NCBI GenBank assembly: GCA_903898335.1
Contig: CAIUEV010000112.1
Coordinates: 1 to 8,144, forward strand
Direction of reading: 5' to 3'
Length of the DNA stretch: 8,144 nucleotides
DNA from: an uncultured bacterium
Lineage (GTDB): Bacteria > Patescibacteriota > Minisyncoccia > CAIUEV01
In this document: positions 1 to 6,510 of the stretch, piece after piece
Layout: each line of letters begins with the position of its first letter
How positions within the stretch are numbered: position 1 is the first letter of the stretch
Made by a program: the position numbers and the translations under genes
Notes under the pieces: generated by a model
Told to the model about the DNA's origin: nothing
Databases searched by the model: none
The model's input: only the letters and a program-made list of their open reading frames with translations

Positions 1-814
1 CAACGATGGACTCGTTGTTGACTTCCACCAAAGAAAAAGAGTTTTCGTCAGAAAGATCATAGCGGCCACTATTACCGCTGTTTCCACTGATTATGAAATC
101 TATGTCATTTTTTATTTTATGTTGGAAACTGTGTTCGTGACCGGAAATGACCAAATCCACTTTGTAAGTTGCCAAAATATTCAGTAATCTGTCGCGGGAA
201 GTTTTGCTGCAACTCATGTCGTGGCAATCTTTCGCCGATTCCTCAAAAAAAGTGACGGGAGGAACGTGGGTGACAACTATTTTATTCGGTTTAACGGTCT
301 TTTTAAGGTCGTTTTCCAGCCAATTAAGCTGAAAAACATCGATGTTGTGTTTGGTCGGATAATCGGAGGAGAGCAGAACGAAATGAGTATTTTGATGATC
401 GAAAGAATGATAAAGTTTGGGTTTTTCGTTTAGAGCCCAATTCCGATTCCATAGAGTTCTCGACCAGATATTGATACAACGAAAGCCGCAATCGAAATCG
501 TGCTTGCCGAAGGCGATGTAGGTTTTTTTAAAATTTGCGCCGGTGACATTTTTAAAAGTATTCACCCAATTTTGATAGGTGTAGATATTCTTACTGGAAG
601 TTGACATGATGTCGCCCGTAAAAACGGCGAAATCGGGATTTTGCTTTTTGGCCAGTTTTGCCATTAAGGTCATTTCCGGTTTAAAGCCGGTTTTCATATC
701 TTCGGAATCACCCAGGGCAACAAATTTGAAATTTCCCGTCTCGTTGCCGGCCAAGACAGGCGTAGAAAAAATTAGCAGAAGAACGCCAATAAAAAAAATC
801 TTTCTGAAAAACAT
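1..814 (-). CDS. Secreted calcineurin-like metallophosphoesterase (C-terminus outside window)
   Basis: Read on the minus strand from the ATG at 814-812, this open frame gives 271 residues and runs off the left edge, so the C-terminus is missing. Residues 1-22 form a signal peptide ending VLA|G, which puts the enzyme outside the cytoplasmic membrane. The motif order is that of calcineurin-like phosphoesterases, dimetal hydrolases of phosphate esters: GDSED (D36), TGDIM (D68), GKHD (103-106), VTHVPP (H183), GHEH (225-228), then an ISGNSG turn near 242-247. The usual GNH[DE] asparagine, a metal ligand, is lysine here (K104), so metal binding or activity may be altered. Four cysteines in two pairs (C109/C113 and C197/C202) suggest disulfides. 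The substrate cannot be told. It lies downstream of the RRM gene but is separated from it by a terminator. No strong promoter or ribosome binding site is seen; AAGAA before the ATG is weak. Family call firm, activity uncertain. Confidence 0.88.
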   Translation of the reverse strand, partial: MFFRKIFFIGVLLLIFSTPVLAGNETGNFKFVALGDSEDMKTGFKPEMTLMAKLAKKQNPDFAVFTGDIMSTSSKNIYTYQNWVNTFKNVTGANFKKTYIAFGKHDFDCGFRCINIWSRTLWNRNWALNEKPKLYHSFDHQNTHFVLLSSDYPTKHNIDVFQLNWLENDLKKTVKPNKIVVTHVPPVTFFEESAKDCHDMSCSKTSRDRLLNILATYKVDLVISGHEHSFQHKIKNDIDFIISGNSGNSGRYDLSDENSFSLVEVNNESIV

Positions 815-860
815 TTATTTCTTGTTTGGTTATCTTTTATCCGTCTCGTTATCGTAACAC

Positions 861-899
861 AAAAAAACAAAAACCCCTCGTTTTGCAACGAAGGGTTTT
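861..899 (-). terminator. Intrinsic terminator downstream of the RRM gene
   Basis: Two 13-base arms (870-882 and 887-899) pair around a TTGC/GCAA loop. They form AAAACCC with GGGTTTT and TCGTT with AACGA, the single mismatch being a G-T wobble in minus-strand RNA. On the minus strand the stem is followed by a T-rich run (complement of 861-873, T5-G-T7). It sits 28 bases past the stop of the RRM gene and ahead of the phosphoesterase, so it should end the RRM transcript. On the plus strand only four T follow, so it is directional. Confidence 0.85.
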
Positions 900-926
900 C
901 GCAAGATACAAGATAACAAAAATTTC

Positions 927-1190
927 TTAGAATCTTTTTTGAGGCTGAGGTTTGGCGATATCGACTTTGATTTTTCTGCCTTCAAAGTCTTGTCCGTCGA
1001 ACATTTCAACCGCTTTTTGGGCTTCTTCTTCCGTCTTCATTTCCACGAAACCGAAACCTCTGGATTTTCCAGTGTATCGATCGGTAATGATTTTGGCTGA
1101 AACCACTTCGCCGGCTCCGGCGAAGAAATCCTGCAAGCTGGCCTCAGTTGAGCTGAAAGGCAAACCGCCGACAAATAGCTTTTGGTTCAT
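927..1190 (-). CDS. Single-RRM RNA-binding protein
   Basis: An 87-residue protein made almost entirely of one RNA recognition motif. RNP2 is LFVGGL at residues 5-10 and RNP1 is KSRGFGFV at 42-49, with the aromatic residues F6, F46 and F48 that stack on RNA bases in this family. The helix segment TEEEAQKAVEMFDG (53-66) and final strand KIKVDIA (73-79) complete the fold, followed by a short basic tail PQPQKRF. It is expected to be a cytoplasmic single-stranded RNA binder. Small RRM proteins like this occur in cyanobacteria, where several are cold-induced, and in various other bacteria including candidate phyla; the targets are unknown. The gene has its own promoter (1253-1280) and terminator (861-899), so it is probably monocistronic with a leader of about 55 bases. 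The start at 1190 places RNP2 at the expected distance from the N-terminus, but no Shine-Dalgarno sequence precedes it. Confidence 0.93.
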   Translation of the reverse strand: MNQKLFVGGLPFSSTEASLQDFFAGAGEVVSAKIITDRYTGKSRGFGFVEMKTEEEAQKAVEMFDGQDFEGRKIKVDIAKPQPQKRF

Positions 1191-1252
1191 TTTCGCAAAT
1201 TTAGGGAACTTAGATCCTTAGTCGACCGAATTGTTTCTAAAGATATGTCGTC

Positions 1253-1280
1253 ATAGTATCATAAAAATAAACCTTGGCAA
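1253..1280 (-). promoter_or_regulatory. Predicted sigma70-type promoter of the RRM gene
   Basis: On the minus strand TTGCCA (1280-1275) and TACTAT (1258-1253) are separated by 16 bases. These are one mismatch and two mismatches from TTGACA and TATAAT. The start of transcription would lie near 1246, giving a leader of about 55 bases before the ATG at 1190. Predicted by eye only. Confidence 0.5.
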
Positions 1281-1328
1281 GGGTTTGAAATGTTTCGAAT
1301 GAAATAATCTTCTCTTTTTTTATTTTAT

Positions 1329-1337
1329 TGCTATAAT
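1329..1337 (+). promoter_or_regulatory. Predicted extended -10 promoter of the histidine kinase gene
   Basis: TGCTATAAT is a perfect -10 hexamer (1332-1337) with the upstream TG of an extended -10 element. No recognisable -35 lies at the usual distance (pyrimidine-rich there), which is typical of extended -10 promoters. Transcription would begin near 1344, leaving a leader of only about 23 bases before the ATG at 1367. Confidence 0.6.
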
Positions 1338-1366
1338 ATCTAGAAATAAATGAGCAAAAAAATAAA

Positions 1367-3598
1367 ATGCCAAAAAACAGTTTCAGATCAAAAAGAGAAA
1401 ACGGAATAGAAAAAATAAGGTTTCTCTATGCGGCTATCGGAGTTGCCATACTTTCGATTTTTTTGGCCAATTTGGAGGTCAACTTTATCTGGTTGAAGGA
1501 TTTTACGGCTGATTTTAGGGATAGTATTGTTAAATACGAACTTTCTCAGGCCAGCCACGTGGCGGGAATGATGAAGGAAGAAGTCCTTAGAGAAGTTTCC
1601 AATGTTGAAGATCTTGCCGAGGGATTAAAGTCCGTCAGTGCCGATGAGAAATACAAGAAAGTTCTTGTCGGAACATTTCTTCGAAAAAACCACGACCTGA
1701 GAGAGGTTTCAATTTTCAATTTGGACGGTCAAGAAGTCGAGAGATATTCCAGAAGCGAAATCTCTTCCAGTGACGATTTGAGCAACTTGGCCGGGGATGA
1801 ACAATTCGAGAAAACCAAAACCGGAGGAAGCCAGATCAGCTCGGTAAAGTACAATGATAAGCTTGAACCTTTTGTTGTCATTTCCTCGCCGGTATTTTCT
1901 TTCGGTAAGGGCGACCTTGAAAAGATAGTTATGACCAAATATTTTTTGAGAGGAATGTGGGAAATTGCTCTTGAAATGAAAATCGGTAAAACCGGTCGTA
2001 TCTCCGTGTTTGATGAAAAAGGCGTGCTTATTGCCGATCCGGAGCCGTCCAGAGTGCTCAAGAAAACGGAACTTTCGAGCATTGGTCCGGTTAGAGCGAT
2101 TATGAACGATCAGGAGGGAAAGGAGATGGAAAGCTGGGAAAGCTACGGGCATCTTTTTATGAACGAGGAACAGATGCGCAGTTTTTCTTTAAATGGAGAA
2201 AGCTATCATAACGAGAAAGGAATAGAGGTTGTCGGAGTGGCGGTGCCGCTCGATCTGAAGGGCAAGCGCTGGGGGGTTTTAGTGGAACAAAATTTGGAAG
2301 AGGCGGAAGCGCCGATTAGTCAAGTTAATCGTTGGCTTATCATTTTTATGGTGGCCAATTTATTTACGGTGGCGATTCTGATTTGGGTGATTTTGATTTT
2401 GCGTCAAGCCAATAAAAAACTGATTTACAGTCAATATATTTTGGAAATTGCCAAGGACAAATCGGAAGATGAAAAGAATAAGACTTTTTCCATTATAGCC
2501 AATTTTGTTGATCCGGTCATTGTGGTTGACAGCAGCTGGAATTTGACTTTGATTAATCCGTCAGCTCAAAAGATATTCGGACTTTCGGCTAAAGATTTGG
2601 GAAAAAGAATTGATTTTTCCAAAGCCGGATTTTCTTTTGATGCTTTCAAAAATATTATTCCCGTTACATTTGAGACAAAATTGTTGGAAAAAGACGAAAA
2701 CGGAATAGTATCTTTAGAGGAAGTCTTGGTTGGTCGTCGCGATCCGGAACAAAAACTTTCCGAATCGGCTTTGACGGGAAGCGTCAGAAATGAGTTGGTT
2801 TACAAGGTTCTTTCTCGTCCGGTGGCGGACACGGATAAGGTCTGCTATGGACATATGAAGATTTTTTATAATCTGACCAGGGAGAGAATGGTTGATCGGA
2901 TGAAGTCGGATTTTGTTTCTATTGTGGCACATCAGCTCAGAACTCCTTTGTCGGCCATCAAATGGGCGATCGGAATGGTGGTGAGCGGTGATGTCGGTAA
3001 AATCAGTTCGGAGCAAGAAACTTTCTTGCGCAAAGGTTATGACAGTAACGAGAGAATGATTAACTTGGTAAATGATTTGCTAAATGTATCTCGTATTGAA
3101 GAGGGGCGATTCGGATTCTCGTTCGAGAAATTCGATTTTCAGGAAATTATGAATAATGTGGTTGCCAATTTGGAAGGGGTGATCGCTCGCAAACACCTCA
3201 AGGTTACTTTGGATAAGAAGGTGAAGTTGCCGATAATTTCTTTGGACAAAAATAAAATTGAATTGGCTTTACAAAATATTGTTGATAATGCGGTCAAATA
3301 TACTCCCGATTTTGGTGAAATCAATATCGGGTTTGAGCTGAACAAGGAATTTTTAAAGGTGAAAGTCAAGGATAGCGGAGTGGGAATTCCCAAAGTTGAT
3401 CAAGAAAGGCTTTTCAGTAAATTTTTCCGTTCCTCCAATGTGGTAAAAATGCAGACGGAAGGTTCCGGCTTGGGACTCTATATCGTTAGAAATATAATAG
3501 AGAAACACGGCGGTAAAATCGGAATTATCAGCGAAGAGGGCGAAGGGACTGAGGTTTTCTTTGAATTGCCTCTTAATAAAAAAGAAAATAATTTTTAA
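1367..3598 (+). CDS. Membrane sensor histidine kinase (dCACHE-like sensor, PAS, HisKA, HATPase)
   Basis: A 743-residue sensor kinase. Transmembrane segment 1 is at about 18-40. An extracytoplasmic region at about 41-320 follows, whose GRISVFDEKGVLIADP stretch is typical of the membrane-proximal half of double CACHE ligand-binding domains. Transmembrane segment 2 is at about 323-345. Next come a PAS-like domain (about 372-490, NFVDPVIVVDSSWNLTLINP at its start), a HisKA dimerisation domain (about 511-576) and an ATPase domain (about 622-735). The phospho-accepting histidine is H522 in AHQLRTPLSAIKW. ATP-binding boxes are complete: N-box IVDNAVKYTP with N641, G1 box DSGVGIP at D669, F-box FSKFFRSS, and G2 box GSGLGL at 699-704. 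All catalytic landmarks are present, so the kinase should be active. No response regulator is seen in the window, so its partner is unknown. A substrate-binding protein gene follows after 14 bases and may supply or relay the signal. There is no Shine-Dalgarno sequence at this start; an extended -10 lies just upstream. Confidence 0.95.
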   Translation: MPKNSFRSKRENGIEKIRFLYAAIGVAILSIFLANLEVNFIWLKDFTADFRDSIVKYELSQASHVAGMMKEEVLREVSNVEDLAEGLKSVSADEKYKKVLVGTFLRKNHDLREVSIFNLDGQEVERYSRSEISSSDDLSNLAGDEQFEKTKTGGSQISSVKYNDKLEPFVVISSPVFSFGKGDLEKIVMTKYFLRGMWEIALEMKIGKTGRISVFDEKGVLIADPEPSRVLKKTELSSIGPVRAIMNDQEGKEMESWESYGHLFMNEEQMRSFSLNGESYHNEKGIEVVGVAVPLDLKGKRWGVLVEQNLEEAEAPISQVNRWLIIFMVANLFTVAILIWVILILRQANKKLIYSQYILEIAKDKSEDEKNKTFSIIANFVDPVIVVDSSWNLTLINPSAQKIFGLSAKDLGKRIDFSKAGFSFDAFKNIIPVTFETKLLEKDENGIVSLEEVLVGRRDPEQKLSESALTGSVRNELVYKVLSRPVADTDKVCYGHMKIFYNLTRERMVDRMKSDFVSIVAHQLRTPLSAIKWAIGMVVSGDVGKISSEQETFLRKGYDSNERMINLVNDLLNVSRIEEGRFGFSFEKFDFQEIMNNVVANLEGVIARKHLKVTLDKKVKLPIISLDKNKIELALQNIVDNAVKYTPDFGEINIGFELNKEFLKVKVKDSGVGIPKVDQERLFSKFFRSSNVVKMQTEGSGLGLYIVRNIIEKHGGKIGIISEEGEGTEVFFELPLNKKENNF

Positions 3599-3612
3599 TT
3601 AGTTTTCAAAGA

Positions 3613-4623
3613 ATGCGACGAATTTTTACGGCTCTTTCAATTATATTTGCGTCTTTAGCGGTGGTGGCGGGAATTTTTATCTGGCAAAAAAAGGCGATTG
3701 AAAATTCTTCCGGGACGGAAACCAGATATCGAATCGGATTGTTGCAGATGGCGCCGATAGTCAGCCAGAATATGGATGGCTTTCGATCCGGAATGGCCGA
3801 TTTGGGCTACAAAGAAGGTCAAGATGTGACTTATTTCTACCGAGACGCCAACGGAGACCTGGAAAGACTCAAGGCTTACGCTCAGGAGATGGCTAATCTC
3901 GATTTGAATGCGATTTTTGTTAACACTTCACCTTCGGCTCTAGCTATCAAGGAGGCGACTAAAGACAAAAAAGTGCCGGTGATTTTTTCCATGGTAGCCG
4001 ATCCGATCGGGGCGGGAATTGTCGCCAATCAACAATCTTCGGAAAACAATTTTACCGGAACCAGCTGCGCCTATATTGAAATTGCTCCGAAGAGGCTGGA
4101 GTTCTTGAAGAAAGTTTTACCGGATGCGAAAAAGGTTCTTCTCCCCTTCAGAAAAGAAGACAAGTCAGCCGGCCCGGCCACGGAAAAAATATTGGCGGCG
4201 GCTGGACAATTCGGCTTGGAAATAATACCGGTTGCAATCAGCTCCAAGGAAGACATAGAAAAAATTTTAGCTGATTTGAACAAGGAATCGGCAGACGTTA
4301 TTATGGATCCGGGAGATTCGATGGTGAGTTCGATGGCGGAAAAGATCGCTCGGCGTTCTTTGGAAGTAGGTGTTCCCTATTTTGCCCTTTCCAAGGGTGA
4401 AGTAGAAAAAGGAGCTTTAGCCGGTTACGCCGTTGATTATTTTGACTTGGGTAAACAGACTTCTTTAATCGCCAGCCAAGTGCTTTCGGGCACGGAGCCG
4501 AAGGACATTCCTTTTGAAAGACCGCGTAAATGGTTTTTTTCCGTTAATTTGCGATCGGCCGAGGCTTTCGGTCTGGCGATTGATCCGATTGTACTTGAGG
4601 AAGCGGATTTGGTAGTGAGATGA
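3613..4623 (+). CDS. ABC-type substrate-binding protein, ABC_sub_bind (COG2984/TrpX-like) family
   Basis: A 336-residue extracytoplasmic binding protein. A hydrophobic N-terminus (about 4-24, after MRR) is a signal peptide or membrane anchor. No lipobox cysteine is present, so it is not an ordinary lipoprotein. From about residue 40 it matches the two-lobed fold of the ABC_sub_bind family: IGLLQMAPIVSQNMDGFRSG at 41-60, then an LGYKEGQDV stretch, then FVNTSPSALAIKEATKDKKV with VIFSMVADPIGAGIV, then NFTGTSCAY and a KRLEFLKKVLPDAKKVLL segment. Length is normal for the family. Some relatives bind aromatic amino acids or other small molecules; the ligand here is not readable. It follows the histidine kinase by 14 bases and almost certainly shares its transcript. 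No permease or ATPase gene follows, which suggests a signalling rather than transport role (inference). The start at 3613 gives a complete signal region; only a weak AAAG precedes it. Confidence 0.9.
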   Translation: MRRIFTALSIIFASLAVVAGIFIWQKKAIENSSGTETRYRIGLLQMAPIVSQNMDGFRSGMADLGYKEGQDVTYFYRDANGDLERLKAYAQEMANLDLNAIFVNTSPSALAIKEATKDKKVPVIFSMVADPIGAGIVANQQSSENNFTGTSCAYIEIAPKRLEFLKKVLPDAKKVLLPFRKEDKSAGPATEKILAAAGQFGLEIIPVAISSKEDIEKILADLNKESADVIMDPGDSMVSSMAEKIARRSLEVGVPYFALSKGEVEKGALAGYAVDYFDLGKQTSLIASQVLSGTEPKDIPFERPRKWFFSVNLRSAEAFGLAIDPIVLEEADLVVR

Positions 4624-4794
4624 AGCCTTTGGCAAGTAAAAGCTGAAAGTTGAAATAAATTATAAAATAGGGATAAACTGATTAGTTAGAAAGTTCATAA
4701 AGTTCATAAAGTTCATAAAGTTAATAAAGTTCATAAAGTTAATAAAGTTCATAAAGAAGCCTTAGTAGCCGACGTTGAAGCTCTATAAATTTAA
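4624..4794. other. Intergenic region before the surface-protein genes
   Basis: This 171-base AT-rich gap separates the binding-protein gene from the first surface-protein gene. It holds the 9-base tandem array at 4691-4756. Possible -10 elements are TATAAA at 4661-4666 and TATAAA at 4784-4789, neither with a good -35. If the second is used, transcription would start at about the ATG (4795), giving a leaderless message. No hairpin-plus-T-run terminator for the upstream unit is visible, so read-through from the kinase operon is possible. No gene is supported here. Confidence 0.5.
4691..4756 (+). repeat. Seven tandem copies of a 9-base unit, AAGTTCATA
   Basis: Seven head-to-tail units starting at 4691, 4700, 4709, 4718, 4727, 4736 and 4745, plus a trailing AAG. 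Units 1, 2, 3, 5 and 7 read AAGTTCATA. Units 4 and 6 read AAGTTAATA, the only difference being C to A at position 6. There are no spacers between units, so it is a simple tandem repeat and not a CRISPR array. It lies 38 bases ahead of the first surface-protein gene. Confidence 0.97.
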
Positions 4795-6477
4795 ATGCAA
4801 ACAAAAAAAATAATTCTATTACTTGCGATTATGAGCTTGGCCGTGACTTCTGCTCCGGTGAAAGCTTGGATTGAGCCGTTAACTTTGCCGCCAGGAAATA
4901 ATGTTTTTGCTCCAATTAATTCTTCCGCTTTCGGTCAATCCAAAGTGGGTGGTTTGATTTTGAATTTGGGAAATGCGGCTAACGGACTTATCGTTCGCTA
5001 CGGTTTGGTTGGAATTGGAACCGATAATCCTCAAGCGGAATTGGATGTAGCTGGAAAAATAAAATCTACCGGCCTTAAAATAAATTCCACTACTCGGGGG
5101 GTGCTGCTTCCTCGAACCACGCCTGATAAAATTACTGCGCCAGCAGAGGGAATGATAATTTACAACACGGCTCAGAAGAAGTTCTATTTTTTCACTCAAA
5201 ACGTTTGGAAAAGCGTAGAAGAAGCGGTGACGGATGAAAGAAAAGTAATCGAATATTCCGATGGAGAAGGCAGAATAGATGACTATTATTGTAAAAAAAA
5301 GAATATTACCACTGACGGCATGCAGGAAGCTTGGGCAAACATCAATGAAGGCAAACTCTGCGGTGCAAACGACAAAATCTGTCAAACGGGAGAATGTAAA
5401 TTAATTTCTTGCGGCATAGATTTCTACAAAACCGCGCTCACCTGTTCTGCTGTTGGCATCGGCTACTACTCCCCCGCTGCGGACAATAATCGTTACGCTT
5501 GCACTAATAAACCAGCAGGGCAGACACTCTCAACCGGTGGTACAATAACTTATTCGGGAGATTATGTTATCCACACTTTTACAGGTAGCGGAACATTTAC
5601 TACGGGAGCAAACATCTCAAAAGTCGAAGTTTTAGTTGTGGCCGGTGGCGGTGGCGGTGGCGGTTTTTACAACGGTAACGTAGGAAGAGGTGGTGGCGGA
5701 GCTGGCGGTCTAATCCATAGTTCAAATTTTTCCGTTAACCCTGGTCAACCAGTATCTGTGACTGTTGGTCAAGGTGGAGCAGGCGGCCAAAATTCCAATG
5801 GAGGAAACGGAGGAAATTCTGTTTTTGGTAGCTTAGTAGCTATAGGTGGAGGGGGTGGAGGAAATTTTAATTCAAGAGGAAACAATGGAGGCTCGGGCGG
5901 TGGATCCGGATATTCTAATACGGGAACGCTTTTACCGGGTGGATTAGGAACTTTGGGGCAAGGTAATAGCGGGGGCATAGGAGACTATGGGCCAGATGAT
6001 TCTTGTGGAACCGCAAATGATGGAGCTGGAGGCGGCGGAGGAGCAGGAGCTTCGGGTTTTAATGGATATCCTCAGTTCGGAGGTGGTGCAGGAGGGATTG
6101 GATTACGATTTGACATTAGCGGGAGTCAAACTTATTACGCTGGAGGAGGAGGAGCAAGCGGAACTTCTTATTGTGCTTTTACTCCAGGTGGACCAGGTGG
6201 CTTGGGCGGTGGAGGGGCCGGAGCTTCTTGCGCTTCAAATGGGCCATATTCCGGAGCTCCCAATACTGGAGGAGGCGGAGGGGGAGGCAGCTGTGGAAGT
6301 CTCGGTTCATATGTAGGATGGAATGGTGCCCCTGGTGGCTCCGGGATTGTGATTGTCAGATATCCTAAACCTTTCTCAACGACATATACTTCATCGGGCG
6401 GCGGGGCAAACAACTGTGATTGGAGTTGCTCTTCCGGCTATGTTCGAAGCGGTTCGAATTGCGTATATCAAAAATAA
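4795..6477 (+). CDS. Secreted modular surface protein with inserted glycine-rich domain
   Basis: A 560-residue exported protein, first of three tandem paralogs. The signal peptide (1-24) ends VKA|W. Mature modules in order: a conserved N-terminal module (25-89: WIEP, APINSS, GQSKVGGLILNLG, then GIGTDNPQAELDV); a segment GVLLPRTT..EGMIIYNT..W (102-138) as seen in tail-fibre-like bacterial proteins; a Cys-rich region (153-239 with C166, C189, C196, C201, C206, C217, C236); a glycine-rich domain (about 240-529); and the end of the Cys-rich region (531-560, C541, C545 and a final SGSNC). In the next gene the two Cys-rich halves are contiguous, so the glycine-rich domain looks like an insertion. 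The domain opens with the strand VEVLVVAGGGGGGG and closes with GGSGIVIVRYP, as in widespread glycine-rich domain proteins, and has four cysteines of its own (404, 460, 479, 500). No enzymatic motif, transmembrane anchor or sortase signal is seen. A role as adhesin or surface fibre is inferred. No Shine-Dalgarno sequence precedes the start. Confidence 0.85.
   Translation: MQTKKIILLLAIMSLAVTSAPVKAWIEPLTLPPGNNVFAPINSSAFGQSKVGGLILNLGNAANGLIVRYGLVGIGTDNPQAELDVAGKIKSTGLKINSTTRGVLLPRTTPDKITAPAEGMIIYNTAQKKFYFFTQNVWKSVEEAVTDERKVIEYSDGEGRIDDYYCKKKNITTDGMQEAWANINEGKLCGANDKICQTGECKLISCGIDFYKTALTCSAVGIGYYSPAADNNRYACTNKPAGQTLSTGGTITYSGDYVIHTFTGSGTFTTGANISKVEVLVVAGGGGGGGFYNGNVGRGGGGAGGLIHSSNFSVNPGQPVSVTVGQGGAGGQNSNGGNGGNSVFGSLVAIGGGGGGNFNSRGNNGGSGGGSGYSNTGTLLPGGLGTLGQGNSGGIGDYGPDDSCGTANDGAGGGGGAGASGFNGYPQFGGGAGGIGLRFDISGSQTYYAGGGGASGTSYCAFTPGGPGGLGGGGAGASCASNGPYSGAPNTGGGGGGGSCGSLGSYVGWNGAPGGSGIVIVRYPKPFSTTYTSSGGGANNCDWSCSSGYVRSGSNCVYQK
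5638..6348 (+). repeat. Glycine-codon-rich low-complexity tract
   Basis: Within the first surface-protein gene, residues 282-518 are dominated by glycine runs of three to seven, separated by short variable loops rich in N, S, Y and A. The DNA is correspondingly dense in GGN codons, mixing GGT, GGC, GGA and GGG, so it is not a simple DNA repeat and the repetition is kept at protein level. Long shadow frames on both strands (proline-rich on the minus strand, glutamate/leucine-rich in a second plus frame) are by-products of this composition. Confidence 0.85.
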
Positions 6478-6510
6478 AGAAGTGAAAAAATAATCAAGAA
6501 TCTAATTAGA

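Noticed and set aside
221..857. Plus-strand open frames at 221-433 and 606-857
   Set aside because: They lie antisense to the phosphoesterase, whose motifs are contiguous across the whole region.
952..1221. Plus-strand open frame of 89 codons over the RRM gene
   Set aside because: It is the antisense of a protein with clear RNP1 and RNP2 motifs, and its translation has no recognisable domain.
1350..1409. Short 19-codon frame starting at an ATG 17 bases before the kinase start and overlapping it
   Set aside because: It lacks a ribosome binding site, is Lys-rich by composition, and nothing supports a leader peptide.
4691..4756. CRISPR array, or a peptide encoded on the minus strand through the repeats (MNF/INF units)
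   Set aside because: There are no spacers between units and no cas genes; the minus-strand frame is about 29 residues of pure repeat with no start signals.
4622..4763. GAAGCCTT direct repeat at 4622-4629 and 4756-4763 as target-site duplication of a mobile element
   Set aside because: Only 8 bases, with no inverted repeats or transposase between; chance occurrence is plausible.
5769..6413. Proline-rich minus-strand frames and glutamate- or arginine-rich plus-strand frames across the glycine-rich tract
   Set aside because: They are compositional shadows of GGN codons; the main frame has a signal peptide, conserved modules and paralogs.
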